Translations under genes and position numbers: made by a program
Notes under the pieces: model-generated
What the model saw: the letters and a program-made list of their open reading frames with translations, nothing else
What the model was told of the DNA's origin: nothing
The model's database searches: none
In this document: one piece after another, positions 38,603-49,019 of the stretch
Numbering within the stretch: position 1 is the stretch's first letter
How the letters are laid out: every line of letters starts with the position of its first letter
NCBI GenBank assembly: GCA_951217055.1
Contig: OX578282.1
Location: 47,736,329 to 47,800,328 of the forward strand
Reading direction: 5' to 3'
From: Gerris lacustris
Lineage: Eukaryota > Arthropoda > Insecta > Hemiptera > Gerridae
Length of the DNA stretch: 64,000 nucleotides

Positions 38603-40020
38603 GGGTAATTTTTAAATAAAATGTACCTTTTCTGTCCCAAGATTTTACAATTTTATTGTAACTAAAAAAAATCATATTAATGAAAAATAAAAAAACCTTT
38701 AGGTTTATTGATCAGATGTCTGTCTATTATTGTGTTAATCAGGGTCATTTTATGGCTTATAAGGTGAAAATTTCTTGCTTCAAAAAATTTTGATTTTAAA
38801 AAGTGTAATGAGTGTTACGTCCCACAGTAGTTTTGATAACATGTAATGTGATTTTTATTCATTTTTTTCATAAGTTTTTTATTTATTATAATTTTTTTTT
38901 AACCAATAATATATCCAAGTTTATATAAATGGGATAGGAAAAAATAAAACTTTAGTACAAAACGAAACAAATATATTTATATGTATGTCCCAAGGGTTTA
39001 GTAATGAGTGTTACCGATAAGAGTTGGCAGAATTAGAGGGTGAGTATGAAAGAAAGAAGGAGGGATTAGGGTTTGTTTATGTTAAGAAGACATTTAAGTC
39101 AGTAATCTTCTCTACAATTAATATTTCACTAAAAAAAGATGGTGAGTATTTTTATTCATAGTAATGAGTGTTACCATCATTTTTTGTAGTTGTAATCAAC
39201 ATTTATTTATGTTATTAATATGATTTAGTAGTTATTAATTAATCTAATCAGTACACATTAAATTGGTTTAATTAAAAAACATAGTTTATGAGGAAAGATT
39301 TTTTAAAGTTAAAAATGTAATGAGTGTTACCTGTAATGAGTGTAATATACTGTAAGAGTGTAATATACTGTTTGTTCTACAAGACTGTATATTTTGAAAC
39401 TTAAAAAAATTATTGAGTTTAATGTTTTTCCAAAAAATAAATTTGCCGCATTTCTAGGTCCAATATATAAATGTGTAATGAGTGTTACTTGAATAAAAAC
39501 AAATTCTTATGGAGTTGTGCCCAACTATTTTTTTAATATAGAAAAATTATTTTTTCTTCTTCTTTATAATAACAACTTTTATTACAGTGCACTGAAAACG
39601 TATCCTTTACATTTTTGAAGCTTTGAGGAAACATTAAAAGATAATAAATGTAACATTCATTACTTTTTTAAAAAATTGCAAATATTTTAGGTCTAAAAAA
39701 TATTTCTGGTGAGACGAAAGAGAATATTTATGTCATATATACAATTTAGTAACGTTTCATAAAAACAGAGAAATAAAATCTAAAAAAAATACCGTTTTTA
39801 TGATAGTAACACTCATTACGACAAAAATGTTATTTTTTATGTATATATGTTCATATATATGTAAATGAATTTGAAAACTGACTGTTCTTGAACGAAAATG
39901 TCATCCTAAGTCCCTGATGTGTCAGAATAATCAATATTATCATGTCTAAGGCTTATTTTAATTTTCTATAAAGTAGCCAAATTGATTTCCCTAAAGGTAC
40001 ATTTTATTTGAAAATGACCC
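38603..40020. mobile_element. 1,418-bp TIR element with phased 14-bp internal motif
   Basis: The ends are inverted over about 28 bp: GGGTAATTTTTAAATAAAAT at 38603 and ATTTTATTTGAAAATGACCC ending at 40020, with two to three mismatches. ATAC directly flanks both ends (38599-38602 and 40021-40024). GTAATGAGTGTTAC occurs perfectly at 38805, 39001, 39161, 39317 and 39475, with a variant at 39333; in reverse it is perfect at 39806 and has one mismatch at 39650. Neighbouring copies are mostly 156-160 bp apart. No transposase frame is present. A 4-bp duplication would fit groups such as Sola or Chapaev; that is a guess. The repeated word may be a transposase-binding site. Confidence 0.8.
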
Positions 40021-40314
40021 ATACCTACTTTATATAAATGTATGTTTGTGCGCATATGGGGAAACAAATGGGTGCAGAAGGTTCAAAGTTAAATAGGACC
40101 AACAATTATACAAATTTTATTAAAATCGGACGAGTATTTTTAAGATATATGTTGGTTCGCAAAAATTGCGTGAGACAGACAGCCATGCATGGAACCCAAA
40201 AATGTTTCCTGATGTCTGAAACGTATTTCTGTTTGCAATTTTTTAAATTGGACAAATAAAAAAATATTCGTTCTTTAGAACGATAGCTTCCGTTACCTTC
40301 GGTAAGCTTGGAAG

Positions 40315-42220
40315 CAATATCTAGAAGCTGTCAATAAACTATTGATCACAACATAATCACTTATAGAATTACAAATTCGTTTTTGTTTGTATGAATACTA
40401 TATGTATTAGAATTGTTTAGTAATGTTCAACACATAAGCGTTATATAATGTATCATAACGTTTCCAAGAACATCGCGATATTCACATATCTTAGATTTTT
40501 TTTCTTTGATGTTAATTTATCCAAATTTTGTTCGCAGGTATGCCGAAGTAATTAAAATGATACTAGTTATTACGTAAGTAATTTTATGTTTCGATTGCAT
40601 ATCAGTTAGAGTTGGATATTAAGGGTAGAACAGATAAAATAATGGGACTATAATGGATCAGGCTTCAGGCGTAAATGCTGTTTTCATTGAGAGTTATGTT
40701 CATGCCTAAAGCAGTTTTTGAAGATATTAAAGTGAGAGAAAGGGGGGTTAGGCAAAGCACGTAATGATGTGGTTACGTGCTTTGTACACATAATATTGGC
40801 TACGTAGACCCATTTACATTCAATTTATTCTTAACAAGTCCTGGTCGTCCTTTTTCCCGTAACTTTGACTTTTTAATATTTAAAATTGCCAAATTTCCAT
40901 ACATATATATCTATACAGAAGATGTATTTTGATGCAAAAATTCGATTTTGAGATAATGATGTATTTACATGTTTTGAGGGCCCTTGACTCCAATCTTATG
41001 AGAGTTCTAGTTCTAAGGCCTGTAATGTAACTACAAACCACTATGGATATGAATTTGCCAAATTGTAGGTTGTTATCGGCATAGTTTAGTAAAAATGCCA
41101 AAACAAAATGATCAAGCATATTATCCGTATAAAAATGTATCTTATATGCCATTGTTTTTTCAAAAAAATAATATTGTTAATATAGCAGTATTGCGTGTTA
41201 TATGTGTACACACCAGACTCAACTCAGGGGGATACTAAAGTCTTACACCTACGGTATATGCAGGGGATGTAATGACATGCACACCCCATGTCATCCATTA
41301 CATAATATAGCTGAATAAGCCCTTTAGTAGGCCTCAGCCCTGCAGGAACTGTTGCACCCCGGATTATTATATGCACCTACCTTTTTAACGTTTACAGTTA
41401 GGCTCAAAGGGTTTTAACCTTATATGAGTACCTAAAAGAAATTGATATTAAAAAAATGACTGAAAAATACCTAAAGGACCCCCTTAAAAAGGAAAATAAA
41501 TCAAAATGAACAAATTATAGAATAGGTTTAACGAACGAGCATATCTCAAATTATATTTAAAACAAATGGCATAACGTGCCACACGTGTATGTTGGATAAC
41601 AGCAATTTTTACAAAACATGTTCATTTTTAATGAATGGTCTGTAATTTGTACCGACAAGCAATTGCAAACAATAAATCTGAAAATTTTCATTCACACATG
41701 AATTCATACAAATGTTAAGTTTATACATACAAATTATTTTACACACTAAAACTATCCCATTTACACATGCATTAACACTAAGTTTAAATTGACAAATTAA
41801 AGTATACTTTGTATTTAAATAGACTTAGCCGTTGTGATGATGGACTAGTGCCGCTGCATAGATGCGCACGTTCCTGACGTCTGTCTTCTATCAGGACTTA
41901 GAGTGAATTAAAGATGCGTGATCAAATTAGGTTTAAGCTTAAGGCCTGTGACTAATTTAAAATGTTAAATAGTGAAAATTAAAAGTTACATGTATAAAGT
42001 TTTTGTAAATGCACGTGCTGATGTGCTCCTTGACCTGGTCGTACAGAGGGCTGGAAATCGTCTGCATAGAGCCTATACTGCTCCTCACATATGTTAAGTC
42101 GCTGATATGCTTAGTACCGAGCATGAGCACTGTGATGCCTTTCTGAACGCACGAGACTTGGTCGAAGGAGGTTGCATCTAACAGGTTATGTCTACTTACG
42201 ATCCTTTTACGATGTTTGTT
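40315..42220. other. AT-rich DNA without recognised gene
   Basis: CAAAGCACGTAA-tgatgtgg-TTACGTGCTTTG (40753-40784) is a perfect 12-bp hairpin. Open frame 40880-41152 on the minus strand has no recognised content. A moderately GC-rich patch at about 41210-41400 shows no clear ends. Confidence 0.45.
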
Positions 42221-42234
42221 TACATCGTACCAGC

Positions 42235-42532
42235 GGGGAGCTAGCGTAGCCGTGTGGGTTAAACCACGTCTGCTCGGCCATCACTGAATCTCGAGTGGAA
42301 CGAGAAGAGTGGTTCGATTCCTCGCCGTGACACTCTAATTTATACGGCTCACTATTGATCACATCATACTCGCTTTGGCGATACTATGTACAGAGAAATG
42401 ATGTGTGAAGTGGCTGGAACTCTCTATCGCGGGGCTTAAAAAGGGCCTAAGTGATGGCCAAATTGCAAGGTTCGAACAAGTGGTTCGTCCTACCCGTCCT
42501 AGTAGAAAGTACTAGACTACTACTACTACTAC
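42235..42532 (+). mobile_element. tRNA-derived SINE with 14-bp duplication and (ACT)n tail
   Basis: TACATCGTACCAGC occurs at 42221-42234 and 42533-42546. The element starts GGGGAGCTAGCGTAGCC, with an A-box-like TAGCCGTGTGGG at 42247-42258 and a perfect B box GGTTCGATTCC at 42311-42321, then a body of about 190 bp and an (ACT)n tail (about 42512-42532). This family differs in sequence and in tail from the SINE at 4046. Polymerase III transcription is inferred. There is no protein. Confidence 0.88.
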
Positions 42533-42546
42533 TACATCGTACCAGC

Positions 42547-44019
42547 ACGTATAAAGTTGACAAAAGTGTTGTGTTGTGAAGATTTAAAGAAATTGTATGA
42601 TAATAGTGCCATTGTCATTAACATAAAATTATACAAAATGAAACAAGATTAAATATAACAGATAAATGACTGCTGGTATCCAAAATTTACTCTTATAAAG
42701 ATTTATTCAAAGAAGGTAATAGTAATCTTAACAACATATAGTTCTAAACACTACGCAGTTCACAAACCTTTAAACTCAAGTTGAGTTTTGTTTTATAAAA
42801 CAAAATTATACTAGTTACACCTCACTTAAAATAAGAGGTAACTCTATTTGCCTGCGTGCCAGAATTACAAATTTAGGAAAGGTTTATGGTTTTTCATTTA
42901 AGTATTATGTGGCTGTGATTTACTGAGAGGTAGTGCTGGGTAAGTGGAACTATAAGCACGTTTTGACCCTGCGAACTCACCCAACCTTTAATAGCTTTAT
43001 ACATCAATAAAAGCTTTTATTTTTTTATAGTGAAAGAAACGGAATCAATGCTGTATTAAATTGGCAATTAATTATATACTAAAAAGTCCTTTCAATGTAT
43101 CCATCTTCTTGAAAGACAATTTTATTTAAGAAAACTATTGTTATTGCTTTGAACATTTAAGATTTATTTCTTCTTTACAATCACACTATTTGTTGATTAC
43201 TTACTCGTTTCCTTCTTCTTATTGTTAATTATTTTCTTAAAAATATAAGTACAAAAAGAAGATTGGCAAACAATAAGTTAAGTTAAAATTAATTTTTAGT
43301 ATGAGAAAGATATTAGGATTTTAATTTCTAGTTTTTTGTCGCCTATTACTCTATATCTTTAGCTTGTTAACAAATTAGATATGACCCTTACTATAAATTC
43401 AAAAATTTCAGTTAATTAGTATAATTACTATAAAACAAATGTTGAAATAATAAATCAATTTAAAGTTTATTTTTTCATTTGGCCATGGTATTTATTTTTT
43501 CATCATTAGAAAAATGATAATAGTATTAGAAGTTCATAAATAATCAGGACGATAGAAGTCGTTGAAGAATTAATAAAGATACTACAGAGAAAACGTTTGA
43601 ATAAAAATTGCTTTAAACTAAATTATAAAATAATATACCTTGGCCTTATTTTCTAAATTTACACTGTTTTCTTGTAAAAAATCGATTATAAACAATTACT
43701 CCTACACTCCCCTTAAACTTTTATCACAGTAATGAAAAATAACTTTTTGTCTTAATTACCTCTATTGGTAGATTTTTTTTATTAGGGTAGAATTTTTTTT
43801 CATTAATAACTTGTATTGTCATTGGATATATAATAATCTATGTAAGTTTCAGCTTCGAGGTCGATAAAAAATTTGTTTACAATAGTACATTACGCGTCTA
43901 GTGCGGAAAGTAGCATTTTGCATGCGAGTGTGGAGTTTGCCCCCGAGCGACAGCGAGGGTAGTAGTAAAATCACATGAGCAAAGCAAAATGCAATTTTCG
44001 CACGAGTTGCGTACCGTAC
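42547..44019. other. AT-rich DNA without recognised gene
   Basis: At 43893-44013 a GC-richer patch ('gtgcggaaagtagcattttgc', 'cccccgagcgacagcgaggg') precedes the next element; it may be an adjoining repeat. Nothing else is seen. Confidence 0.4.
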
Positions 44020-44281
44020 TTTATCTACGATTGTTGGATTGTAATAATAAATACAGAAAAAAACTGTTACTTTAATTAAACAAACAGCAAATTAGTTTTG
44101 TGTAAACAAACACGCTAATCGTGCGATAAGGTGAAGAATGCATATTTATTTACGCACTAGTGCGGAAATAAAGAAGAATTATGAAACGCGCATGCGCAAT
44201 GAATTCAACTACGAAAATAATCACTTTCTATGCATCTAAACAGAGATATAATGTTTATATTTCGTATCAATCGTAGATAAA
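44020..44281. mobile_element. Small inverted-end element
   Basis: TTTATCTACGATTG (44020-44033) and CAATCGTAGATAAA (44268-44281) are exact inverted copies. Inside lie 'cacgctaatcgtgcg' and 'gcactagtgcggaaataaag'. Length is 262 bp. Target duplication is unclear. Confidence 0.6.
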
Positions 44282-44604
44282 GGTATTATCCATATCCCTT
44301 ATATTCTGCAGGCCGGCCTTAACTGTTGAGCTGTCTGTTGAGCTGAGTTGAAAAAAATTTATTTATAAAAGTTGTTTGTCTCATTAAATAGATGAAGTTA
44401 GAATTTTTTCCCGTCCAAAAATTCCAATTTTAAATTCGAAGCTTACGTTTACGCGAGCGTTGCGCGTGAACGCTTGGGCGGATAACGTTGACCAACGAAC
44501 CTGTCCTGGGCATTGGTAAAATGAACATGTGTACCATATTTCAACCTAGTCGGTCAACTTTTACACAAGTTATCGTCATCCGTAGATTTAGTGACGCTTT
44601 TAGC

Positions 44605-44646
44605 GTGACGGTGATTTTGTGACGGTTATTTTGTGACGGTTATTTT
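44605..44646 (+). repeat. Three 14-bp tandem units
   Basis: GTGACGGTGATTTT is followed by two GTGACGGTTATTTT units. They lie in a GC-richer patch (44420-44720) without other recognised content. Confidence 0.85.
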
Positions 44647-44649
44647 GGT

Positions 44650-45415
44650 AGTTTTTTCGGATTCACTCCCGGGCTCCGGAACGTGCCATAAGGAACTTCG
44701 TTCCAAAAACCTTGGCTTTTTCTAGGGATTGGTTTAGAAATTTTGACTGGGGTTGGAAAAAGCTATTAGCATTCTTACGCATGTTAGATCTTTTAGAAAG
44801 CCATTTCTTTTTACCGCCCCATTTACTGCCTCATCCGTTATCTCTTATTTTATACTTTATTTATTCTTTAGGGAGCGGGGGAAGGATGCTCGCTCCTTCT
44901 TCAGTCGGCACCTGATGTGGCAACAAAAACACACTTAGTCTTAGTTCTACTCAAATGTTAACAGTTTATATAAAATAATCAATAAATCGGGAGTGGTTGA
45001 TCCTGCGTTTGACAGGTTTTGTCAATAATTTGGGTTATATTGCCAGAGGGGCGACAGATAATCCATATTGACAGATATTCCGATGACAGATATCCCGTAC
45101 TATAGAAACTGATCTCTTTACCTTATAAACGGTGAATATACGAAGTGAATAGTGTCTACTAATCTTACTGCATACAGTAAAGACTACTGATGGTTACCTA
45201 ATACTGCTATCGATTAGGACGTAATACAGCAAGATGAGTTACCTTGGTTAAAGTTCATGGCTGTGAGTGGTAGGAAAGATATTGACTCCATACTTTTAGA
45301 TGAGGCATCGAATATCATGCCTCACCGATCCAGTTAAAAGTATCACGTACTGGATTCAATACAATATTATATATTTCTCCCTGAGGAGGCCAGAACGTAG
45401 ATAAAAACGCTACGC
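44650..45415. other. Unannotated DNA
   Basis: Open frames at 44712-44938 overlap one another in two frames and show no domain. Short doubled word 'gacagatat.cc' near 45064-45088. No gene called. Confidence 0.4.
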
Positions 45416-45535
<120 letters not shown>

Positions 45536-45677
45536 AGATGTGAGACTATCTTGCTTTATATATTCCTTTCATTTACTCTTTCTTTATTATAAAACGTAAT
45601 AAACAAAATTGAATATTTTCGATCTAGAATATCTAACCAAATCAAGAATTTCTACCTTCCACAATTACAACCCATAA

Positions 45678-46013
45678 GAATACTCTGCCAATTAGTATGG
45701 AACATAGCTTCCTCGCGTCCTATTTAGTAAAGTTTAATGATTTTTAAGCTTTTAAAACCTACTATTCATTTTCTGCCGTTTTTTAAATCTGTCAAAATTA
45801 TTTTTATTTTTTACATTAATTAAAGTATCAATTTAGCAAAACTTAAAAAGCGTAGACGGTTGAAATTAATCTGGGGCTATCTGCGGGCTAATTTTGACGA
45901 ACCGTCAAAATTTCATAAATATCAGACATGTACTTTTGAAGATATAGGTGTAAATAAATATATGTTTGTGAGCATGTAAAAGGAAAACAAATTAATATAA
46001 TAAGTTCGGAAGC
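45678..46013 (-). mobile_element. R1 copy with internal deletion
   Basis: Starts 'tactctgccaattagtatgg' and 'catagcttcctcgcgtccta', passes 'gcgtagacggttgaaattaa' and 'tgaagatataggtgtaaata', then jumps from 'agcatgtaaaaggaaaacaa' to 'aagttcggaagc'. It lacks most of the hairpin-proximal third. Confidence 0.78.
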
Positions 46014-46344
46014 AATACAAGAACAGATTTATCGTTCAATAAAATAAATTAATTAAAGTTTAAATTAAATAATAATTACAAATTAGAAGATAATTTGTGA
46101 AAATAAATGACTCAATATCGTAAAATATAATCAATAATTTTTTTTGGCCATTAATTTATTGACTTTAATCAAATTGAATATAAATGATAAAGTTTGAAAT
46201 TAATTATAAAATAAATTATTAATTAAAATATAAAGGTAATTTTTTTTTATACTTTACTTTCGAAATAGCTAGGAATAATACAGTTTCTATTAACGAAATT
46301 CGTTGTTTCGACAGAGTTTTAGTGAGTACCCATATTTAATTTAA

Positions 46345-46598
46345 TAAATAAATCACTTTCTTGATAACTTTTGTTTATTTGTCTAAATCACTATTATTGG
46401 TATACTTTTAACCAAACCGGTTTCGGCATGTATGCTATCTTCAGTGGTTAAGTACAATCTATTTATACTCAACCGCTTAGTCAACAATTTTATTTGTACT
46501 CAATCAATGAGGGTAAGACATACATGCTGAAACCGGTTGGGTTAAACAATAATTGTCATTTAGACAAATAAACAAAAGTTATCTAAATAGTTTTATTT
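46345..46598. mobile_element. Penelope-like inverted pair
   Basis: Arms of about 85-90 bp, 46345-46434 and 46517-46598, are diverged inverted copies sharing 'gataacttttgtttatttgtc', 'aaccaaaccggtttcggcatg' and their complements. The left arm on minus carries CTGAAGA (plus 46438-46444) and GAAAC (plus 46420-46424). It belongs to the same structural class as 3569-4775 and 47546-48340, though with different sequence. Confidence 0.6.
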
Positions 46599-46959
46599 AT
46601 TTTAATTAGCTGTTTCTATTGTTTGATTAATATTCCAATCATAATTTTTGTGGTTACAAAAATAATTATTTGTCAATTGTTGAATATTTCGTTCCACTTA
46701 GCTTTTAGTACTCTCTCATACTTCTTAATTGTAATGCTGTGAACTAAAAAAATTGGAAAAATCCACTTCAAATCGTGACAAAGAGATAAAATTGAATATT
46801 AGCATCCAATAATTTTATAATAACAGAACGTATCCTTATCATCATTTTAGGATAACATATCATAAGTAAATAGATTATTCGAATTTATGATTTAGAATGC
46901 TATTTTAAGAATAATCATTTAAAAAGAACAAAAAAAATCGTGTTTTGTGAAACAATTTT

Positions 46960-47232
46960 GCTTCCGAGCTTACCGAAGGTAACGGAAGCTATGTGATCGA
47001 TTTAAAGATCGAAAATATTTTTACGTCTCCGATTTAAAAAAAATCCAAGACAGAAATCCGTTTCAGACATCAGGGAACATTTTTGGTTAGAGATTTTTGG
47101 ATTAAAAAAACGGGGGAAACAATTAAACAAATAAGACAATAATGATTTTAAAATAAGAAAAAAAAAAACAAAATCACTAAAGTACGTGATAGAATGCGTG
47201 GAAGCTATGTGCCACACCTATTTCGGTCAGTA
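46960..47232 (+). mobile_element. R1 copy with internal deletion
   Basis: Has a perfect terminal hairpin GCTTCCGAGCTTACCGAAGG... with CGGAAGCTATGTGATCG, then 'caagacagaaatccgtttca'. It then jumps near 47085 to the other end, 'aaaaacgggggaaa' and 'gaagctatgtgccacac'. Both copies of GAAGCTATGTG are intact here. Confidence 0.82.
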
Positions 47233-47364
47233 TCAACTTATCACAAATTAATGAACACTTTTTTAAAAATATTTTCTTCGATAGGTGATTTGCTGCTACT
47301 AATTAATTTCAATATGCCATCCACCCCCTCAAAAATCTAATATAATTATAATTGTTATAATAAT

Positions 47365-47515
47365 ATTAATGTTCAGGGTTCTTTAAGTAAAAGAGAAGGA
47401 TATAGCTAGACAGCTGTACTTTTACATTGATATAGACTGGTTGTATTTAAAATTATATTTTATAAAATAACATCTTTGAGTCCAGAAGTCATATCAAAGA
47501 ACACAACACATATTT
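47365..47515 (+). repeat. Short copy of a repeat also at 48440-49015
   Basis: 'atattaatgttcagggttc', 'agtaaaagagaa' and 'gagtccagaagtcatatcaaagaacacaac'-like text occur in the same order near 48453 and 48970. The second copy is longer because it contains further elements. Confidence 0.6.
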
Positions 47516-47545
47516 TCCCTCCAACAAAAATCAAAATTAAATTAT

Positions 47546-47945
47546 ATTATTGACGTTATGGTTGATGGACCAATTTTAGGTGTAAATAAATAACCTTATG
47601 TCATTTTTACTGAGACGTTTCGACCCTTCTTACTAAGGTCATCTTCAGTCATATTCTTTATTTAATAAGCTGTTTGGTCATGAAGTCTATAACAATAACA
47701 ATTCTTCTTCTCCATAAGAGAAAGTCAAGTGAATTAAGTATCAAGAATTAAATAAATTAAAATATCAAGCTCCTGCTATTACACGTCATCATTCAAAACA
47801 ATTAATGAAATTTTAAATTTTAACAGAAACAAAGTAAAGAGTAACAATTAACATAGACTAGATTTCACAATGATACAATGATAAAAAAACAAAAAAAAAC
47901 AAACAAAAACAAAAAAAAAACAGAAAGATGTAGAGAGGTTACCAT

Positions 47946-48004
<59 letters not shown>

Positions 48005-48340
48005 CATTGTATCATTGTGAAATCTAGTCTATGTTAATTGTTACTCTTTACTTTGTTTCTGTTTAAATTTTAAAATTTCATTAATTGTTTTGAATGATGA
48101 CGTGTAATAGCAGGAGCTTGATATTTTAATTTATTTAATTCTTGATACTTAATTCACTTGACTTTCTCTTATGGAGAAGAAGAATTGTTATTGTTATAGA
48201 CTTCATGACCAAACAGCTTATTAAATAAAGAATATGACTGAAGATGACCTTAGTAAGAAGGGTCGAAACGTCTCAGTAAAAATGACATAAGGTTATTTAT
48301 TTACACCTAAAATTGGTCCATCAACCATAACGTCAATAAT
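47546..48340. mobile_element. Near-perfect inverted pair, 338-bp arms meeting at A-rich/T-rich centre
   Basis: 47546-47883 and 48003-48340 are inverted copies with only a base or so of difference. The left arm ends in an A-rich tract (47883-47922) and the right arm is preceded by poly(T) (47947-48002), so on each side an A-rich tail faces the middle. Outer flanks 'caaaattaaa' (about 47532) and 'caaattaaa' (48341) may be a duplication with one indel. Each arm carries CTGAAGA-T-GACC...GGTC-GAAAC (plus 48238-48269, minus 47617-47648). I infer a recent Penelope-like inverted pair. No enzyme gene is present. Confidence 0.75.
47947..48002. repeat. Poly(T) run
   Basis: About 56 T in a row at the centre of the inverted pair. 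It is read as the poly(A) tail of the right arm on the minus strand. Confidence 0.95.
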
Positions 48341-48439
48341 CAAATTAAAAGGTGTCAATCGCAACTTATTCTATAAATTAAATTATATTCAAATTTTAGA
48401 ATTACTGCACGCTTGGTTACCTATACTCCCCGCCATTGT

Positions 48440-49015
48440 TTATATTAATGTCCAGGGTTCACTCAGTAAAAGAAAAACACATGACCGAGCACACAGGCCG
48501 AGCCGAGCGTTTTCGTATTCACACTGATCGGCCGATTATCTACCAGTCCGCGTACAACCGTTTACAATGCGTTTTCGGTGGGCGAAAACGCTTAGCTAAC
48601 AAAACCGCTCGAAACAAATTGCCCGGGTCGGCTCGGCTCTTTCGGCGTTTAATATGAATAGGTGATACGTGTGTGTGATAAAACACACCCCATTCTGATA
48701 CATGTGTGTGTTTCTCAGTGTGAAAGCCGTCTAAGGCCTTCATATACACGATCAAACATTTTGCGTAAACATGATGTTTGCACAAACTGATGTCGGGCAA
48801 ATTTAGGCCATACACGTCAAACATCATGTTTGCGCAAGCAGCAAACAGCCCCATAGACGGTCAAAATGTTTGCGAAAACACGGTGTTTGCTTAAACATTT
48901 TGACCATGTATAGCCGCCTTAAGACTGGTCGCAATTAAAATGATGCTATAATATAATAAAATATGATCCCTTAGTCCAGAGGTAATTTTAAAGAACACGA
49001 CAATAATATATATTG
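48440..49015 (+). repeat. Longer copy of the 47365 repeat with inserted GC-rich foldback
   Basis: Ends match 47365-47515. Between them, 48483-48690 is GC-rich, with inverted 'ccgagccgagcg' and 'tcggctcggct' words, and is followed by a MITE (48733-48920). Open frames 48436-48657 and 48540-48854 lie over these palindromes and are not supported as genes. Confidence 0.5.
48733..48920. mobile_element. 188-bp MITE
   Basis: The left end AAGGCCTTCATATACACG and right end CATGTATAGCCGCCTT are imperfect inverted copies, extending into ATCAAACATTTTGCG / TTAAACATTTTGACC. TA flanks are compatible with a TA duplication. Two internal near-palindromes, AAACATGATGTTT and AAACATCATGTTT, lie inside. No coding. 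Confidence 0.65.
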
Positions 49016-49019
49016 ATGA

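Larger units (their letters stand above)
37766..40314 (-). mobile_element. R1 copy split by two other transposons
   Basis: R1 text occupies 37766-37910 (the end with 'ccaattagtgtagcacatagc'), about 38496-38602 ('gcagacggttgaaattaatctg') and 40021-40314 ('tatgtttgtgcgcatatgg' to the terminal hairpin 'ttccgttaccttcggtaagc...ggaagc'). Removing 37911-38493 and 38603-40020 restores the normal R1 order. The R1 copy is therefore older than both inserts. Confidence 0.82.
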
